32,860 bases of DNA from Streptomyces adustus (GTDB lineage: Bacteria > Actinomycetota > Actinomycetes > Streptomycetales > Streptomycetaceae): positions 1 to 32,860 of the forward strand of contig NZ_VJZD01000094.1 of the NCBI RefSeq assembly GCF_009377175.1. Direction: 5' to 3'. The position numbers were made by a program, and so were the translations under genes. This document shows, piece after piece, positions 8,450 through 21,000 of this stretch; the stretch's first letter is position 1, and every line of letters starts with the position of its first letter. A model generated the notes under the pieces. The model worked only from the letters and a program-made list of their open reading frames with translations, did no database searches and was not told the origin of the DNA.

Positions 8450-11377
8450 ATGCGCTTTCGCGGGAAGTCGATCCGCCGGAAGATCGTGGCGCTGCTTCTC
8501 GTGCCGCTGGTGTCCCTGACCGCCGTCTGGGGCTTCGCCACGGTACTCATGGGCCGCGAAGTGAACAGGCTGTTCAACGTGTCGTCCATGGTCGACAGGA
8601 TCGGCTACCCGGTCGAGGACACGGCTCGCGCCATCCAGCAGGAACGCCGCCAGACCCTGGTCTACCTCGCCGACCCGCGTGCCGCCGACGCCCTCGCCGC
8701 GCTCCGCCGCACCCGCCGGGCGACGAACGCGGTCATCGCCAGGATCCGCGGCAACTCCGACAGCGCCGACGTCCGTGATGTGCTGGACCAGGACGACACC
8801 GAGGCCCTCACCGCCGTCCTGGACGCCTTCGACGGCATCGGCTCGCTGCGCCGCAGCGTCGAGGATGGCACCGTCTCCCGGGCCCAGGCCCTCGATCTCT
8901 ACAACCGCCTGATCGACCCCTGCTACGCCCTGCTGGCCACCATCGACGTGGTCGACAGCGTGGACATGGACAAGCAGTACCGGGCCCTCGTCAACGTCGC
9001 GCGCGCCCGCGAACTGCTCTCCCAGGAGGACGCCCTGCTCGGCTCCGCCCTGGTCGTGGGCCGCGTCACGCGCGAAGAGATCGACCACCTCTCGGACATC
9101 GAGGCACAGCGGGCCGCGGTGTACGACATCAGCCTCGCGCAGCTGCCGACCGCCGAACGCGACCGCTACGAGCGCTTCTGGAAGAACGCCACCACCGCCC
9201 CGCTGCGCACGGCCGAGCAGTCCGTCCTGGCCACCCCGCCGGACGGCATGCCCCGTGGTGTGACCGCGAGGAACTGGGACGTCGCGGCGGACAACGTGCT
9301 CGACGAACTCGCCGACCTCGACGACCAGGCCAACGACCGCTTCCAGGCCCGGGTCCGTCCCATCGCGATCGGCGTCATCGTCCAGTCGGCCGTCGTCGGC
9401 GTCCTCGGTCTGATCGCCCTGCTGCTCTCGCTCTTCCTGTCCGTGCGCATCGGCCGCAGTCTCATCCGCGATCTGCGCCAACTGCGCCTGGAGGCCCACG
9501 AGGCGTCCGGGGTGCGACTGCCCAGCGTGATGCGCCGGCTGTCCGCCGGCGAGCAGGTCGACGTGGAGACCGAGATGCCACGTCTGGAGTACGACAGGAA
9601 CGAGATCGGCGAGGTCGGCCAAGCGCTCAACACCCTGCAACGGGCCGCCGTCGAAGCCGCCGTCAAACAGTCCCAGCTGCGCGCCGGAGTCTCCGAGGTA
9701 TTCGTCAACCTCGCCCGCCGCAGCCAGGTCCTGCTCCACAAGCAGCTCACCCTGCTCGACACCATGGAGCGCCGGACCGACGACACCGAGGAACTTGCCG
9801 ACCTCTTCCGCCTCGACCACCTCACCACGCGTATGCGACGGCACGCCGAGGGCCTGGTGATCCTCTCCGGCGCGGCCCCCTCGCGGCAGTGGCGCAAACC
9901 CATCCAGCTCATGGACATCGTGCGCGCCGCCGTCGCCGAGGTCGAGGACTACGAACGCATCGAGGTGCGCCGACTGCCCCGCACGGCCATCACCGGCCCG
10001 GCAGTCGCCGACCTCACCCATCTCGTCGCCGAACTCCTGGAGAACGCCACGGTGTTCTCGCCGCCGCACACCGCCGTCCAGGTAGTGGGCGAACGGGTCG
10101 CCAACGGTTTCACCCTGGAGATCCACGACCGCGGCCTCGGCATGACCGCGGAATCCCTCCTGGACGCCAACCTCCGGCTCGCCGAGACCCCCGAGTTCGA
10201 GCTGTCCGACACCGACCGGCTCGGTCTGTTCGTGGTGAGCCGGCTCGCCCAGCGGCAGAACGTCCGCGTCTCCCTCCAGCCGTCCCCCTACGGCGGCACC
10301 ACCGCCGTTGTTTTCATCCCGGACGTCCTGCTCACGGACGACGTCCCGGACACCAACGGCATCGGATTCCGCCTCGACCGGCCCCGCCCGTCGACCGAGG
10401 GATCTCCCGTCGACAGCCGACGCACCCCCCTCTCCCCGACGCCCGTGCAACTGCCCGGTCTGCCCGCCTCGCTCCTGGACGGGCCGGTCGAACTGGAAGG
10501 CCCCCTCGGCCTCGACGGCCTCGACGGCTTCCCGGGCGTGCTCGACAGCGAGGACGGCGAGGAGGACGAAGTCGGCGGGCTGTTCCGCCCGCGCCGCTCG
10601 ATCGCCCCGGCGCCGGACGGGGCGAGCAGAACCGAGGGGGTCGGTGCGGCGGCCGGACCGAGCGGCCCCGGCGGCGAGCGGAACCGCAGATACACCGACC
10701 CCCAGCGCCCGACGGACCGTGTCGAGTCCGGCGAGCATCCGAACGCCCCGCTTCCGCTGCCCCGCCGCAGCTCCCCCAAGCTGGTCAGCTCCCACGGCCG
10801 TCCCGTGGCCGAGCAGCGCTCCCGGCGCCGGGAGCCGGACGAGGAACCGTCCACGGTGCCGGGCCCGCGCGGCCTGGGCACGGACGGTCCGGCGACGGAC
10901 GGCCCGGCACCGCTGCCGACCCGCCGCCGCGGGGCCACCGCGCCCCTGAGCCGGGCCCGAGGCACCGCCGACCACGGCGACGGACTCCCCGGTTTCACCA
11001 CCCCCCGGGCCACCGGGCCGGACGAGTCGCCGGCCGCCCCGGCACTTCCCACCCGCACCCGGCGCCGCACCGACCCGCCGAGCGGCCCGGACGCCACCGA
11101 ACGCCCCCTGCGCACCCCGGCTCACGAGACAGCCCCCGGCACCGATCCATTGCCCCGCCGGGTGCGGCAGGCCAACCTGGCCCCGCAACTGAAACAGGAT
11201 CCCGGGCGGCGCGCCCAGGACAGCACGGAGCTCGCGGAACGCGACGCCGACGAGGTGCGCAGCCGCATGGCCTCACTCCAACGCGGCTGGCAACGCGGCC
11301 GCCAGGAGAACGCCGAGAGCGACGACTCCCACAGCGACACGGCATCACAAGGAACGACAGAGGGGGACGGTCGATGA
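8450..11377 (+). CDS. cvnA: Conservon sensor histidine kinase with nitrate/nitrite-sensing-type extracellular domain
   Basis: A 975-residue membrane kinase. It has a first membrane helix at about 11-33, an extracellular NIT-type helical domain (about 45-300), a second helix (305-331) and a HAMP-like linker. The HATPase domain (about 520-620) shows an N-box (ELLENATVFSPP, near 527), a G1 box (DRGLGM, near 560) and a G2 box (RLGLFVV, near 593). A conventional HisKA His box is not obvious, as in other CvnA proteins. A Pro/Arg/Gly-rich tail of about 350 residues is probably disordered. The family forms a membrane signalling complex with CvnB, CvnC and CvnD. The ATG is chosen because MRFRGKSIRRKIV is the typical start of these proteins; GGGGAGG lies unusually close, two bases away. 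The stop overlaps cvnB as ATGA. Confidence 0.9.
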   Translation: MRFRGKSIRRKIVALLLVPLVSLTAVWGFATVLMGREVNRLFNVSSMVDRIGYPVEDTARAIQQERRQTLVYLADPRAADALAALRRTRRATNAVIARIRGNSDSADVRDVLDQDDTEALTAVLDAFDGIGSLRRSVEDGTVSRAQALDLYNRLIDPCYALLATIDVVDSVDMDKQYRALVNVARARELLSQEDALLGSALVVGRVTREEIDHLSDIEAQRAAVYDISLAQLPTAERDRYERFWKNATTAPLRTAEQSVLATPPDGMPRGVTARNWDVAADNVLDELADLDDQANDRFQARVRPIAIGVIVQSAVVGVLGLIALLLSLFLSVRIGRSLIRDLRQLRLEAHEASGVRLPSVMRRLSAGEQVDVETEMPRLEYDRNEIGEVGQALNTLQRAAVEAAVKQSQLRAGVSEVFVNLARRSQVLLHKQLTLLDTMERRTDDTEELADLFRLDHLTTRMRRHAEGLVILSGAAPSRQWRKPIQLMDIVRAAVAEVEDYERIEVRRLPRTAITGPAVADLTHLVAELLENATVFSPPHTAVQVVGERVANGFTLEIHDRGLGMTAESLLDANLRLAETPEFELSDTDRLGLFVVSRLAQRQNVRVSLQPSPYGGTTAVVFIPDVLLTDDVPDTNGIGFRLDRPRPSTEGSPVDSRRTPLSPTPVQLPGLPASLLDGPVELEGPLGLDGLDGFPGVLDSEDGEEDEVGGLFRPRRSIAPAPDGASRTEGVGAAAGPSGPGGERNRRYTDPQRPTDRVESGEHPNAPLPLPRRSSPKLVSSHGRPVAEQRSRRREPDEEPSTVPGPRGLGTDGPATDGPAPLPTRRRGATAPLSRARGTADHGDGLPGFTTPRATGPDESPAAPALPTRTRRRTDPPSGPDATERPLRTPAHETAPGTDPLPRRVRQANLAPQLKQDPGRRAQDSTELAERDADEVRSRMASLQRGWQRGRQENAESDDSHSDTASQGTTEGDGR

Positions 11378-11808
11378 CCGCACCGAAGGCAACCGACCAC
11401 ACCACGAGCGGCAAGGGCGAGCTGAACTGGCTCCTCGACGAACTGGTGGACCGCGTCGCGAGCATTCGCAAGGCCGTCGTGCTCTCCGGAGACGGCCTCG
11501 CCATCGGGGTCTCCAAGGACCTCGCCCGGGAGGACAGCGAGCACCTCGCCGCCGTCGCGTCCGGGTTCCACAGCCTCGCCAAGGGCGTGGGCCGGCACTT
11601 CGACGCGGGCAACGTCCGCCAGACGGTCGTCGAGCTCGAAGAGGCCTTCCTGTTCGTGACGGCCGCCGGCGACGGCAGCTGCCTCGCCGTGCTCGCGGAC
11701 GCCGACTCGGACGTGGGCCAGGTCGCCTACGAGATGACGCTGCTGGTCAAGAGAGTGGGCGCACATCTGGGCGCATCCCCGCGCACCGACCTGCACTCGG
11801 GCGGGTAG
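11374..11808 (+). CDS. cvnB: Conservon roadblock/LC7-domain protein
   Basis: A 144-residue protein with one roadblock/LC7 fold covering about residues 15-125: LNWLLDELVDRV, the strand segment AVVLSGDGLAIGVS, and later AFLFVTAAGDGSCLAVLAD. In conservons this small protein acts with the GTPase CvnD as a regulatory partner, resembling bacterial MglB. ATG at 11374 overlaps the cvnA stop in ATGA and is preceded by AGGGGGA, so translation is probably coupled. The next gene starts nine bases after its stop. Confidence 0.92.
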   Translation: MTAPKATDHTTSGKGELNWLLDELVDRVASIRKAVVLSGDGLAIGVSKDLAREDSEHLAAVASGFHSLAKGVGRHFDAGNVRQTVVELEEAFLFVTAAGDGSCLAVLADADSDVGQVAYEMTLLVKRVGAHLGASPRTDLHSGG

Positions 11809-11817
11809 TGAGATGGC

Positions 11818-12213
11818 ATGAGCACAGACGGTCAGCGCAGAAGCCACTGGTTCGACGACGACGCCGGACCGGTCGTCCGTCCGTACGCCATGACGCGCGG
11901 CCGCACCGCGGGTGCGGCTCAGCACCGCCTCGACCTGATCGCGGTGGTCGTCACCGAACCCCACGGAGACGACCCCGAAGGGGACCACAGCCTGTCCCCG
12001 GAGCACGTGGACATCGTCGAGTTGTGCCGCGACACCCCGCAGTCCGTCGTCGAACTCGCCGCCGAGCTCGATCTGCCCATCGGAGTGGTCCGGGTCCTCG
12101 TCGGTGACCTCGTGACCGGGGAATTCGTCCATGTGAACCGGCCCGTACCCCCCGCCGAACTGCCGGACGAGAGTATTCTGCGCGACGTGATCGACGGCCT
12201 CCGGGCGCTGTGA
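11818..12213 (+). CDS. cvnC: Conservon DUF742 protein
   Basis: A 131-residue DUF742 protein. It has the family's N-terminal RPYAMTRGRT motif (residues 21-30) and a C-terminal winged-helix-like part (EHVDIVELCRDTPQSVVELA, then LPIGVVRVLVGDLVTGEFVHV). CvnC proteins are thought to couple the kinase to the GTPase or to bind DNA; that role is family knowledge, not shown here. The gene begins nine bases after cvnB. It ends 24 bases before the oxoprolinase-type gene, so all five genes from cvnA to cvnD read as one transcript. Confidence 0.92.
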   Translation: MSTDGQRRSHWFDDDAGPVVRPYAMTRGRTAGAAQHRLDLIAVVVTEPHGDDPEGDHSLSPEHVDIVELCRDTPQSVVELAAELDLPIGVVRVLVGDLVTGEFVHVNRPVPPAELPDESILRDVIDGLRAL

Positions 12214-12237
12214 GCAGCGCGGAAGCGAGGTGAAGAC

Positions 12238-15853
<3,616 letters not shown>

Positions 15854-15873
<20 letters not shown>

Positions 15874-16459
15874 GCGAGGCAAGCACCTGATCGAGCCCGT
15901 CACGCTCAAGATCCTGGTGGCCGGCGGCTTCGGCGTGGGCAAGACCACCCTGGTCGGCGCGGTCAGCGAGATCAGGCCGCTGCGTACCGAGGAACTGCTC
16001 ACCGAGGCCGGGCGCCCGGTCGACGACCTCACCGGCGTCGAGGGCAAGCACACCACCACCGTCGCCATGGACTTCGGACGCATCACCCTGCGCGAGGACC
16101 TGGTCCTGTACCTGTTCGGCACACCGGGCCAGGAGCGCTTCTGGTTCATGTGGGACGAGCTCTCCGAGGGCGCGCTCGGCGCCGTCGTCCTCGCCGACAC
16201 CCGGCGCCTGGAGGACTGCTTCGCCGCCATCGACTACTTCGAACGGCGCTCCATACCCTTCCTCGTCGGCGTCAACTGCTTCGAGGGGTCCGCGCGCTAC
16301 CCGGCCGGGGACATCCGCAAGGCCCTCGACCTCGACGACGACGTGCCGCTCCTGCTGTGCGACGCCCGCGATCGCGAGTCGGTCAAGGACGTCCTCGTCG
16401 GCGTCGTCGAGCACGCGATGGCCCAGGCGGCCGACCGCCGCCGCGCCGTCACCACCTGA
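15854..16459 (+). CDS. cvnD: Conservon small GTP-binding protein
   Basis: A 201-residue Ras-like GTPase. The P-loop GGFGVGKTT occupies 24-32, and the switch II segment LFGTPGQERFWFMW is intact. The usual NKxD base-recognition motif is replaced by the family's GVNCFEG. ATG at 15854 lies within the last codons of the oxoprolinase gene, and GGAGAAG at 15841-15847 serves as its ribosome-binding site. A longer in-frame extension exists, but MILGRSERGKHLIEPVTLKI is the normal start for the family. In other conservons CvnD is the nucleotide switch that responds to CvnA and CvnB. Its separation from cvnC by an enzyme gene is unusual. Confidence 0.92.
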
Positions 16460-16529
16460 CCGCGCGGCGCGTTCCGAGCCGGACCACGGCCCTGGTGGTC
16501 GCCGTCGCCACCGACGCGAACGACAGGCC

Positions 16530-18053
16530 CTAGTGGTCGCCGTCGTCCTCCATCCAGCCGAAGCTCTTCTCCACCGCCTTGCGCCAGTTGTGGTACTCGC
16601 GGTCGCGCACCGAGGGGTTCATGCCGGGTGTCCACTCGACGTCCTCCTGCCAGTGCGCCTTGAGTTCGCCGAGGTCGTTCCAGACGCCGGTGGCCAGCCC
16701 GGCGGCGTACGCGGCGCCCAGGCAGGTCGTCTCGGAGACCTTGGGCCGGATCACGGGGACGTCGAGCACATCCGCCTGGTGCTGCATGAGCAGGTTGTTC
16801 TTGGTCATGCCGCCGTCCACCTTCAGGGTCGTGATCTGCACCCCGGAGTCCTGGAACATGGCGTCCACGACCTCGCGCGTCTGCCAGCTCGTCGCCTCCA
16901 GCACCGCGCGCGCGAGATGTCCCTTCGTGACGTACCGGGTCAGGCCCGTGATGACACCGCGCGCGTCGGAGCGCCAGTACGGCGCGAACAGACCCGAGAA
17001 CGCGGGCACGATGTACGCGCCACCGTTGTCGTCGACGGACTCCGCCAGGGTCTCGATCTCGTCGGAGGTCCGGATGATGCCGAGCTGGTCGCGGAACCAC
17101 TGCACCAGCGCACCCGTTATCGCGATGGAGCCCTCCAGACAGTAGACGGGCGCCTCGGTACCGATCTTGTAGCCGATCGTCGTCAGCAGCCCGCTCTTGG
17201 ACGGCACCGGCCGGTCGCCCGTGTTGAGCAGCAGGAAGCTGCCCGTGCCGTACGTGTTCTTCGCCGTCCCGACGTCGTAGCAGGCCTGGCCGAACAGGGC
17301 CGCCTGCTGATCGCCCAGTGCCGAGGCGACCGGCACACCGGCGAGCTGGCCGACGGCGGTTCCGTACACCTCGGCGGAGGACTTGATCTCGGGCAGGACG
17401 GCTTCCGGCACGTTCATCGCGGACAGGATCGCGGGGTCCCATTGCAGGGTTTCCAGGTTCATCAGCATGGTGCGGCTGGCGTTGGTGACGTCGGTGACGT
17501 GCTGCCCGCCGTCGGTCCCACCGGTCAGGTTCCAGATCAGCCATGAGTCGATCGTGCCGAAGGCGATCTCGCCACGCTCGGCGCGGTCCCGCAGCCCCGG
17601 CACGTTGTCGAGCAGCCAGGCGGCCTTGGGCCCGGAGAAGTAGCTGGCCAGCGGGAGTCCGGTCTGGTCGCGGAAGCGGTCCTGTCCGTCCCCGCCGCCC
17701 AGTTGGTTGCACAGGGAAGTGGTGCGAGTGTCCTGCCACACGATGGCGTTGTGCACCGGCTTGCCCGTCGCCCGGTCCCACAGGACCGTCGTCTCGCGCT
17801 GGTTGCTGATACCGAGCGCACTGAGATGGTCGGCCCGCAGACCGGCGTTCGCGAGCGCCCCGGCGACCACCGCCTGCACCCGGGCCCAGATCTCCGTGGC
17901 GTCGTGCTCCACCCAGCCGGGCTTGGGGAAGATCTGGCGGTGCTCGCGCTGGTCGACGGCGACGACCGCACCGTCCTGGTTGAAGACGATGCAACGGCTC
18001 GACGTGGTGCCCTGGTCGATCGCGGCCACGTACTTCTCGGCGTTGTCCGTCAT
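16530..18053 (-). CDS. glpK: Glycerol kinase
   Basis: A 507-residue FGGY-family kinase that phosphorylates glycerol to glycerol 3-phosphate with ATP. The N-terminal ATPase motif DQGTTSSR lies near residues 14-21, and GDQQAALFGQ and YGTGSFLLLNTG are the family's central motifs. LKVDGGMTKNNLLMQ marks the C-terminal ATPase half. The length is normal and no frame damage is seen. The region between VYG and GDQQA has no His, so the HPr-dependent phosphorylation site of Firmicutes GlpK appears absent. AGGGG six bases before the ATG is a fair ribosome-binding site. The upstream gene is an aquaporin remnant ending two bases before this ATG, so the pair descends from a glpF-glpK operon. Confidence 0.97.
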   Translation of the reverse strand: MTDNAEKYVAAIDQGTTSSRCIVFNQDGAVVAVDQREHRQIFPKPGWVEHDATEIWARVQAVVAGALANAGLRADHLSALGISNQRETTVLWDRATGKPVHNAIVWQDTRTTSLCNQLGGGDGQDRFRDQTGLPLASYFSGPKAAWLLDNVPGLRDRAERGEIAFGTIDSWLIWNLTGGTDGGQHVTDVTNASRTMLMNLETLQWDPAILSAMNVPEAVLPEIKSSAEVYGTAVGQLAGVPVASALGDQQAALFGQACYDVGTAKNTYGTGSFLLLNTGDRPVPSKSGLLTTIGYKIGTEAPVYCLEGSIAITGALVQWFRDQLGIIRTSDEIETLAESVDDNGGAYIVPAFSGLFAPYWRSDARGVITGLTRYVTKGHLARAVLEATSWQTREVVDAMFQDSGVQITTLKVDGGMTKNNLLMQHQADVLDVPVIRPKVSETTCLGAAYAAGLATGVWNDLGELKAHWQEDVEWTPGMNPSVRDREYHNWRKAVEKSFGWMEDDGDH

Positions 18054-18055
18054 GG

Positions 18056-18367
18056 CTACCCCTTGGGCTCGGGTTCAGAAGGCTGCGTTGTGGCGGGGCC
18101 CGCCAGTACCCCGCCGGTCGGCGGACCGGCGACCGGGACCCACGCGTACGCCCAGTCGGAGGTGCCTCTGTTCGGGATCGGCAGGAAGGTGTGCGCGACG
18201 CGCCGACCGAGGCCACGCGCCGGGTCGGCGGCGCAGCCGGTCGGCGCGTCGGGGGAGAGACCGATACCGGTCATGAGCAGGGTGACGGCCGCGCGCACGC
18301 CGGTGCCGAACAGGATGAGGGACGCGGCACCGATGATCTCGTCGACGACTGTGTCTCCACTGCTCAT
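18056..18367 (-). pseudogene. glpF: Internally deleted glycerol uptake facilitator (aquaporin) remnant
   Basis: This 103-codon frame joins the two ends of a GlpF-type aquaporin. Residues 1-30 (MSSGDTVVDEIIGAASLILF and following) match the first membrane helix. Residues from about 33 (TGIGLSPDAPTGCA) match the region before the second NPA box and run through LGRRVAHTFLPIPNRGTSDW and AYAWVPVAGP to the last helix. About 140-160 residues between these parts are missing, including the first NPA box. The second NPA reads DPA, so a working channel is not possible. The frame stays open and has a good GGAG ribosome-binding site. It ends two bases before glpK, so it may persist as a leader that couples translation. 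Confidence 0.85.
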
Positions 18368-18840
18368 GGCGGCTCCTAGGCCGGGCCCGGGGTCGGCCCC
18401 GGCTGCTCCGTGCAGCGTGCGGTTCCCTTGGCGACTTCTGCCAGGGCGGGGAGTCCCGCGCCCCGCCCGGCGTCCGTGACGAGCGTGCCGTCGCAGCCGG
18501 ACCGCCCGCGGAGAAGCGGGCCTCGACCCGGGGCCCGCACGGCACAGTGCCGGAATCCGCCGAGAATGTACGGCGATGTCGACTGACACCGGGAAGTTTT
18601 CACCGGCACCCGAGGAGCGTCAAGCGCACCGACAGCAGCGGTTGGGCCCGACGTGCCGGAGCGTGGGGCCCGCACCGCGGCCGCCCGGTGAGCTCGGCAG
18701 TGTCGGAGCGGCCTTCGAAATCAGGCTACCGCGGGCCGCGCCCGGGGGCCCGTCCGGCACGTGCCGCCCCAGGTCGGAGACCCTGCCCGTGCCGACGCGG
18801 ATGCGCCGCCCCCCCCAGGCCGTTCCACACCTCCGATCGG

Positions 18841-18906
18841 CCGCGGACCGGCCGCGGACCGGCCGCGGACCGGCTGCGGACCGGCCTCTGTCCGGCCCCG
18901 GACCGA
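18841..18906. repeat. 11-bp tandem repeat array
   Basis: CCGCGGACCGG is repeated exactly at 18841-18851, 18852-18862 and 18863-18873. A fourth copy with one change follows (CTGCGGACCGG, 18874-18884). Two degenerate copies run to about 18906. Each unit contains a CCGCGG palindrome. The array lies in the non-coding interval upstream of glpFK. Confidence 0.85.
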
Positions 18907-19019
18907 CCGGGCGGAACCCCCTGGATCCGTCCGACAGACCGACCTCGCACCGGCGGACGAGCCGCCATTCGGGCCGGCCGCCTTGCAAGCATTCGTCCCA
19001 CCGGGATCCACCATCCCGT

Positions 19020-19240
19020 CGGCATCCACTGTCGCGTCGGCGTCTGCCGTCCCTCCCGGCGTCAGCCGTCTCGTCAGGATCCGCCGCCCCGCCGGGAACA
19101 GCTGTCCCGGTTACGTACGCTGTCCCGCCGACATCTGCCGTCACCGCCGACATCTGCCGTCCCCTCCGGTGTCTGCCGTCCCGGCCGTGGCCTGCCACCT
19201 CGCCGGTGTCCGCCGTCCCGTGGGCCCCGGTGTCCGCCCG
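19020..19240. repeat. Degenerate repeats of about 19 bp
   Basis: CCGCCGACATCTGCCGTC occurs at 19122-19139 and again at 19141-19158. Looser copies, built around GTGTCTGCCGTCCC or GGTGTCCGCCGTCCCG, lie on either side from about 19020 to 19240. The copies are on the same strand and have drifted. They lie just beyond the 3' end of the EAL-CBS-GGDEF gene. Confidence 0.65.
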
Positions 19241-19257
19241 GCGTCCCGTCGTTCCTT

Positions 19258-20955
19258 TCACCCCGTTCCGGGTTCGGCCACCGCCCACTGGGTGCCGGCG
19301 GGGGTCGCACCCGAGCCGCGCAGGACCTCGTACCCGGACAGTCCCGCGTGCCCCAGGACCCAGCTGGCGCCCTGCAACGCCTTCGCGGTCTTCTTCAACG
19401 GGGCCAGCCAGGCGGCAGCCTGCCGGTGGTCCGTCACGCTGCCGGGCGGGCACACGACCGTGGCCAGCGAGAGCGTGACGGGACGGCCGCCCGCGGACCA
19501 GGGCGCGTCCAGCACGGCACCGGCCAGCGGCTCCAGGCCCTCGGGCTCGGCGAGCACCAGGAAGTCGTCCCCGCCGATGTGCCCCACCCGGGCGCCCGCG
19601 GTCGCGGCCCGCTGGAGCACGCGGGCCACCGACCGGATCAGCTCGTCGCCCGCCGCGAACCCGGCCCCGTCGTTGACCTGCTTGAAGTGGTCCACGTCCA
19701 GCCAACTCAGCGCGAACGTCCGGCCGGCCGTGATCCGCCGGTCGACCTCACCGGTGATCGCGTCGGAGCCCGGCAGCCGCGTCAGCGGGTTGAGTCCGGC
19801 CGCCTCCTCGACCCGGGACTCCGCCAGCGCCCGGACGAGGTCCGCGAGCCGTACGACGCCCAGGCAACGGCCGTCGTGGTCGACCACCGCAACATCGTCC
19901 GAGGTCCGCCCCCGACCGCCCACCGCCACCACGTCGAGCACCTCCCACGCGGTGGCGTCGATGCCGATGGTGCGGGGTGCGTCGCCCAGCTTCACGGCGG
20001 GCCGGTCGGCGTACAGCGCGTGCCCGTACCGCCCCGACATCGACAGCAGGAACCTGGAGCGGTGCACGGACCGGACCGGCACCCCGGTCCGGTCCACGAG
20101 CAGCACTCCGGACACCTCCGGCGCCCCGGTCAGCAGCTGCCGGACCTGTGCGGCTGACGCGGTCACGGGCAACAGCGCGGCCGGGCGCACGAACTCCCGG
20201 ATCGACGGGCCCGAGCGTGGCTGGGGCACGGCATCGGGGGAGCGCGGCGGAACGTATACGTCCACCGCGGGCAACCGGGACGGCGCCGCGAACAGCTCGC
20301 CCTGCGCCAGCTGCGCGCCGGCCGAGAGCGCGGCCGCGCACTGGAGTTCGGTCTCCACGGCCTCGACGCACAGCAGTGCTCCGAGGCCGTCGCACAGGGT
20401 GCGCATCGCTCGTACCGCGGCCGGTCGCGCCAGCAGTGACGCGTCGAGTTTCACCAGGTCGGGCGCCATGTCCGTGAGCAGACGCAGGGGTACGTCCCCG
20501 TCCCCGACCCCGTCCGCGCTGATCCGGAAGCCCTGCCCGCGCAGCGTGTGCACCGCCTCCAGGAGCGCGGTCTGCGGCACATGGGTGAAGGGCGGTCCGA
20601 CATCGATGGTCACCTCCCAGGGCATTCGCCCGGCCTGCCGTACCGCGCTGTGCAGCGTGGTGAGTCCGCCGAGGTCGGCCAGCGTGCCGGCGAACACGTT
20701 CACGTGCAGCGGCAGCAGCGCCTCCCTGCGTGCCGCCGCCCGGATCGCCAGCACCGCCAGCCTGCCGTCGACCTCGGGGTTACGACGGGCCTCGGCCAGG
20801 ATGTCGCCGGTCTCGGGGCGGGCAAGGATCTCCAGCCCCGCGACCCCGCCGGTCGAGAGGTTGATCACCGGTTGGAATGCGAAACGGAGAGTATCCGCCC
20901 AGGAGTGCACGGGAAGCATGATGGCGCTACCGGCGTACGCCCAAGTCCAGTTCAT
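19258..20955 (-). CDS. EAL-CBS-GGDEF protein (cyclic-di-GMP-related; EAL part degenerate)
   Basis: A 565-residue cytosolic protein. Residues 20-270 form an EAL-type domain whose signature reads EIL (42-44). The usual DDFGTG motif is replaced by ADGVGDGD, and the family's QG-LF motif appears as QGELFAAP. Several metal ligands are changed, so phosphodiesterase activity is doubtful. Residues about 290-410 look like a CBS pair. The GGDEF domain keeps the metal and substrate motif LDVDHFKQVND but has GGDDF (461-465), with Asp at the position of the fourth-residue Glu. It could make cyclic di-GMP weakly or act as a sensor. ATG 20955 is the likely start although its ribosome-binding site is weak. 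It follows the thiolase-like gene by 100 bases on the same strand. Confidence 0.85.
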   Translation of the reverse strand: MNWTWAYAGSAIMLPVHSWADTLRFAFQPVINLSTGGVAGLEILARPETGDILAEARRNPEVDGRLAVLAIRAAARREALLPLHVNVFAGTLADLGGLTTLHSAVRQAGRMPWEVTIDVGPPFTHVPQTALLEAVHTLRGQGFRISADGVGDGDVPLRLLTDMAPDLVKLDASLLARPAAVRAMRTLCDGLGALLCVEAVETELQCAAALSAGAQLAQGELFAAPSRLPAVDVYVPPRSPDAVPQPRSGPSIREFVRPAALLPVTASAAQVRQLLTGAPEVSGVLLVDRTGVPVRSVHRSRFLLSMSGRYGHALYADRPAVKLGDAPRTIGIDATAWEVLDVVAVGGRGRTSDDVAVVDHDGRCLGVVRLADLVRALAESRVEEAAGLNPLTRLPGSDAITGEVDRRITAGRTFALSWLDVDHFKQVNDGAGFAAGDELIRSVARVLQRAATAGARVGHIGGDDFLVLAEPEGLEPLAGAVLDAPWSAGGRPVTLSLATVVCPPGSVTDHRQAAAWLAPLKKTAKALQGASWVLGHAGLSGYEVLRGSGATPAGTQWAVAEPGTG

Positions 20956-21000
20956 AAGACGTTCACGCAGGATTCCGAGGTGATCACACAGAGTGCGAGA

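Larger units (their letters stand above)
18368..19257. other. Long non-coding, repeat-rich interval
   Basis: Several open frames cross this 890-base stretch, but none shows a ribosome-binding site, a recognisable domain or consistent codon pattern. The interval carries the upstream region of the glpF remnant and glpK, including a palindrome CGGCAC-A-GTGCCG at 18540-18552. It also holds two sets of tandem repeats, listed separately. Their periods of 11 and about 19 bases are not multiples of three, which argues against coding. It may be a decayed gene next to the damaged glpF. Confidence 0.6.

Noticed and set aside
16495..16545. Thirteen-base direct repeat GTGGTCGCCGTCG at 16495 and 16533, near the glpK stop
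   Set aside because: Probably a small local duplication of the glpK 3' end; no element boundaries or functional context.
18376..18675. Ninety-nine-codon minus-strand frame upstream of the glpF remnant
   Set aside because: No ribosome-binding site or family motif, and it overlaps the glpF remnant's upstream region.
18547..20983. Plus-strand frames of 536 and 740 codons across the repeat region and the EAL-CBS-GGDEF gene
   Set aside because: Their products are Ser/Pro/Arg-rich with no domain, and the minus strand has the recognisable gene.
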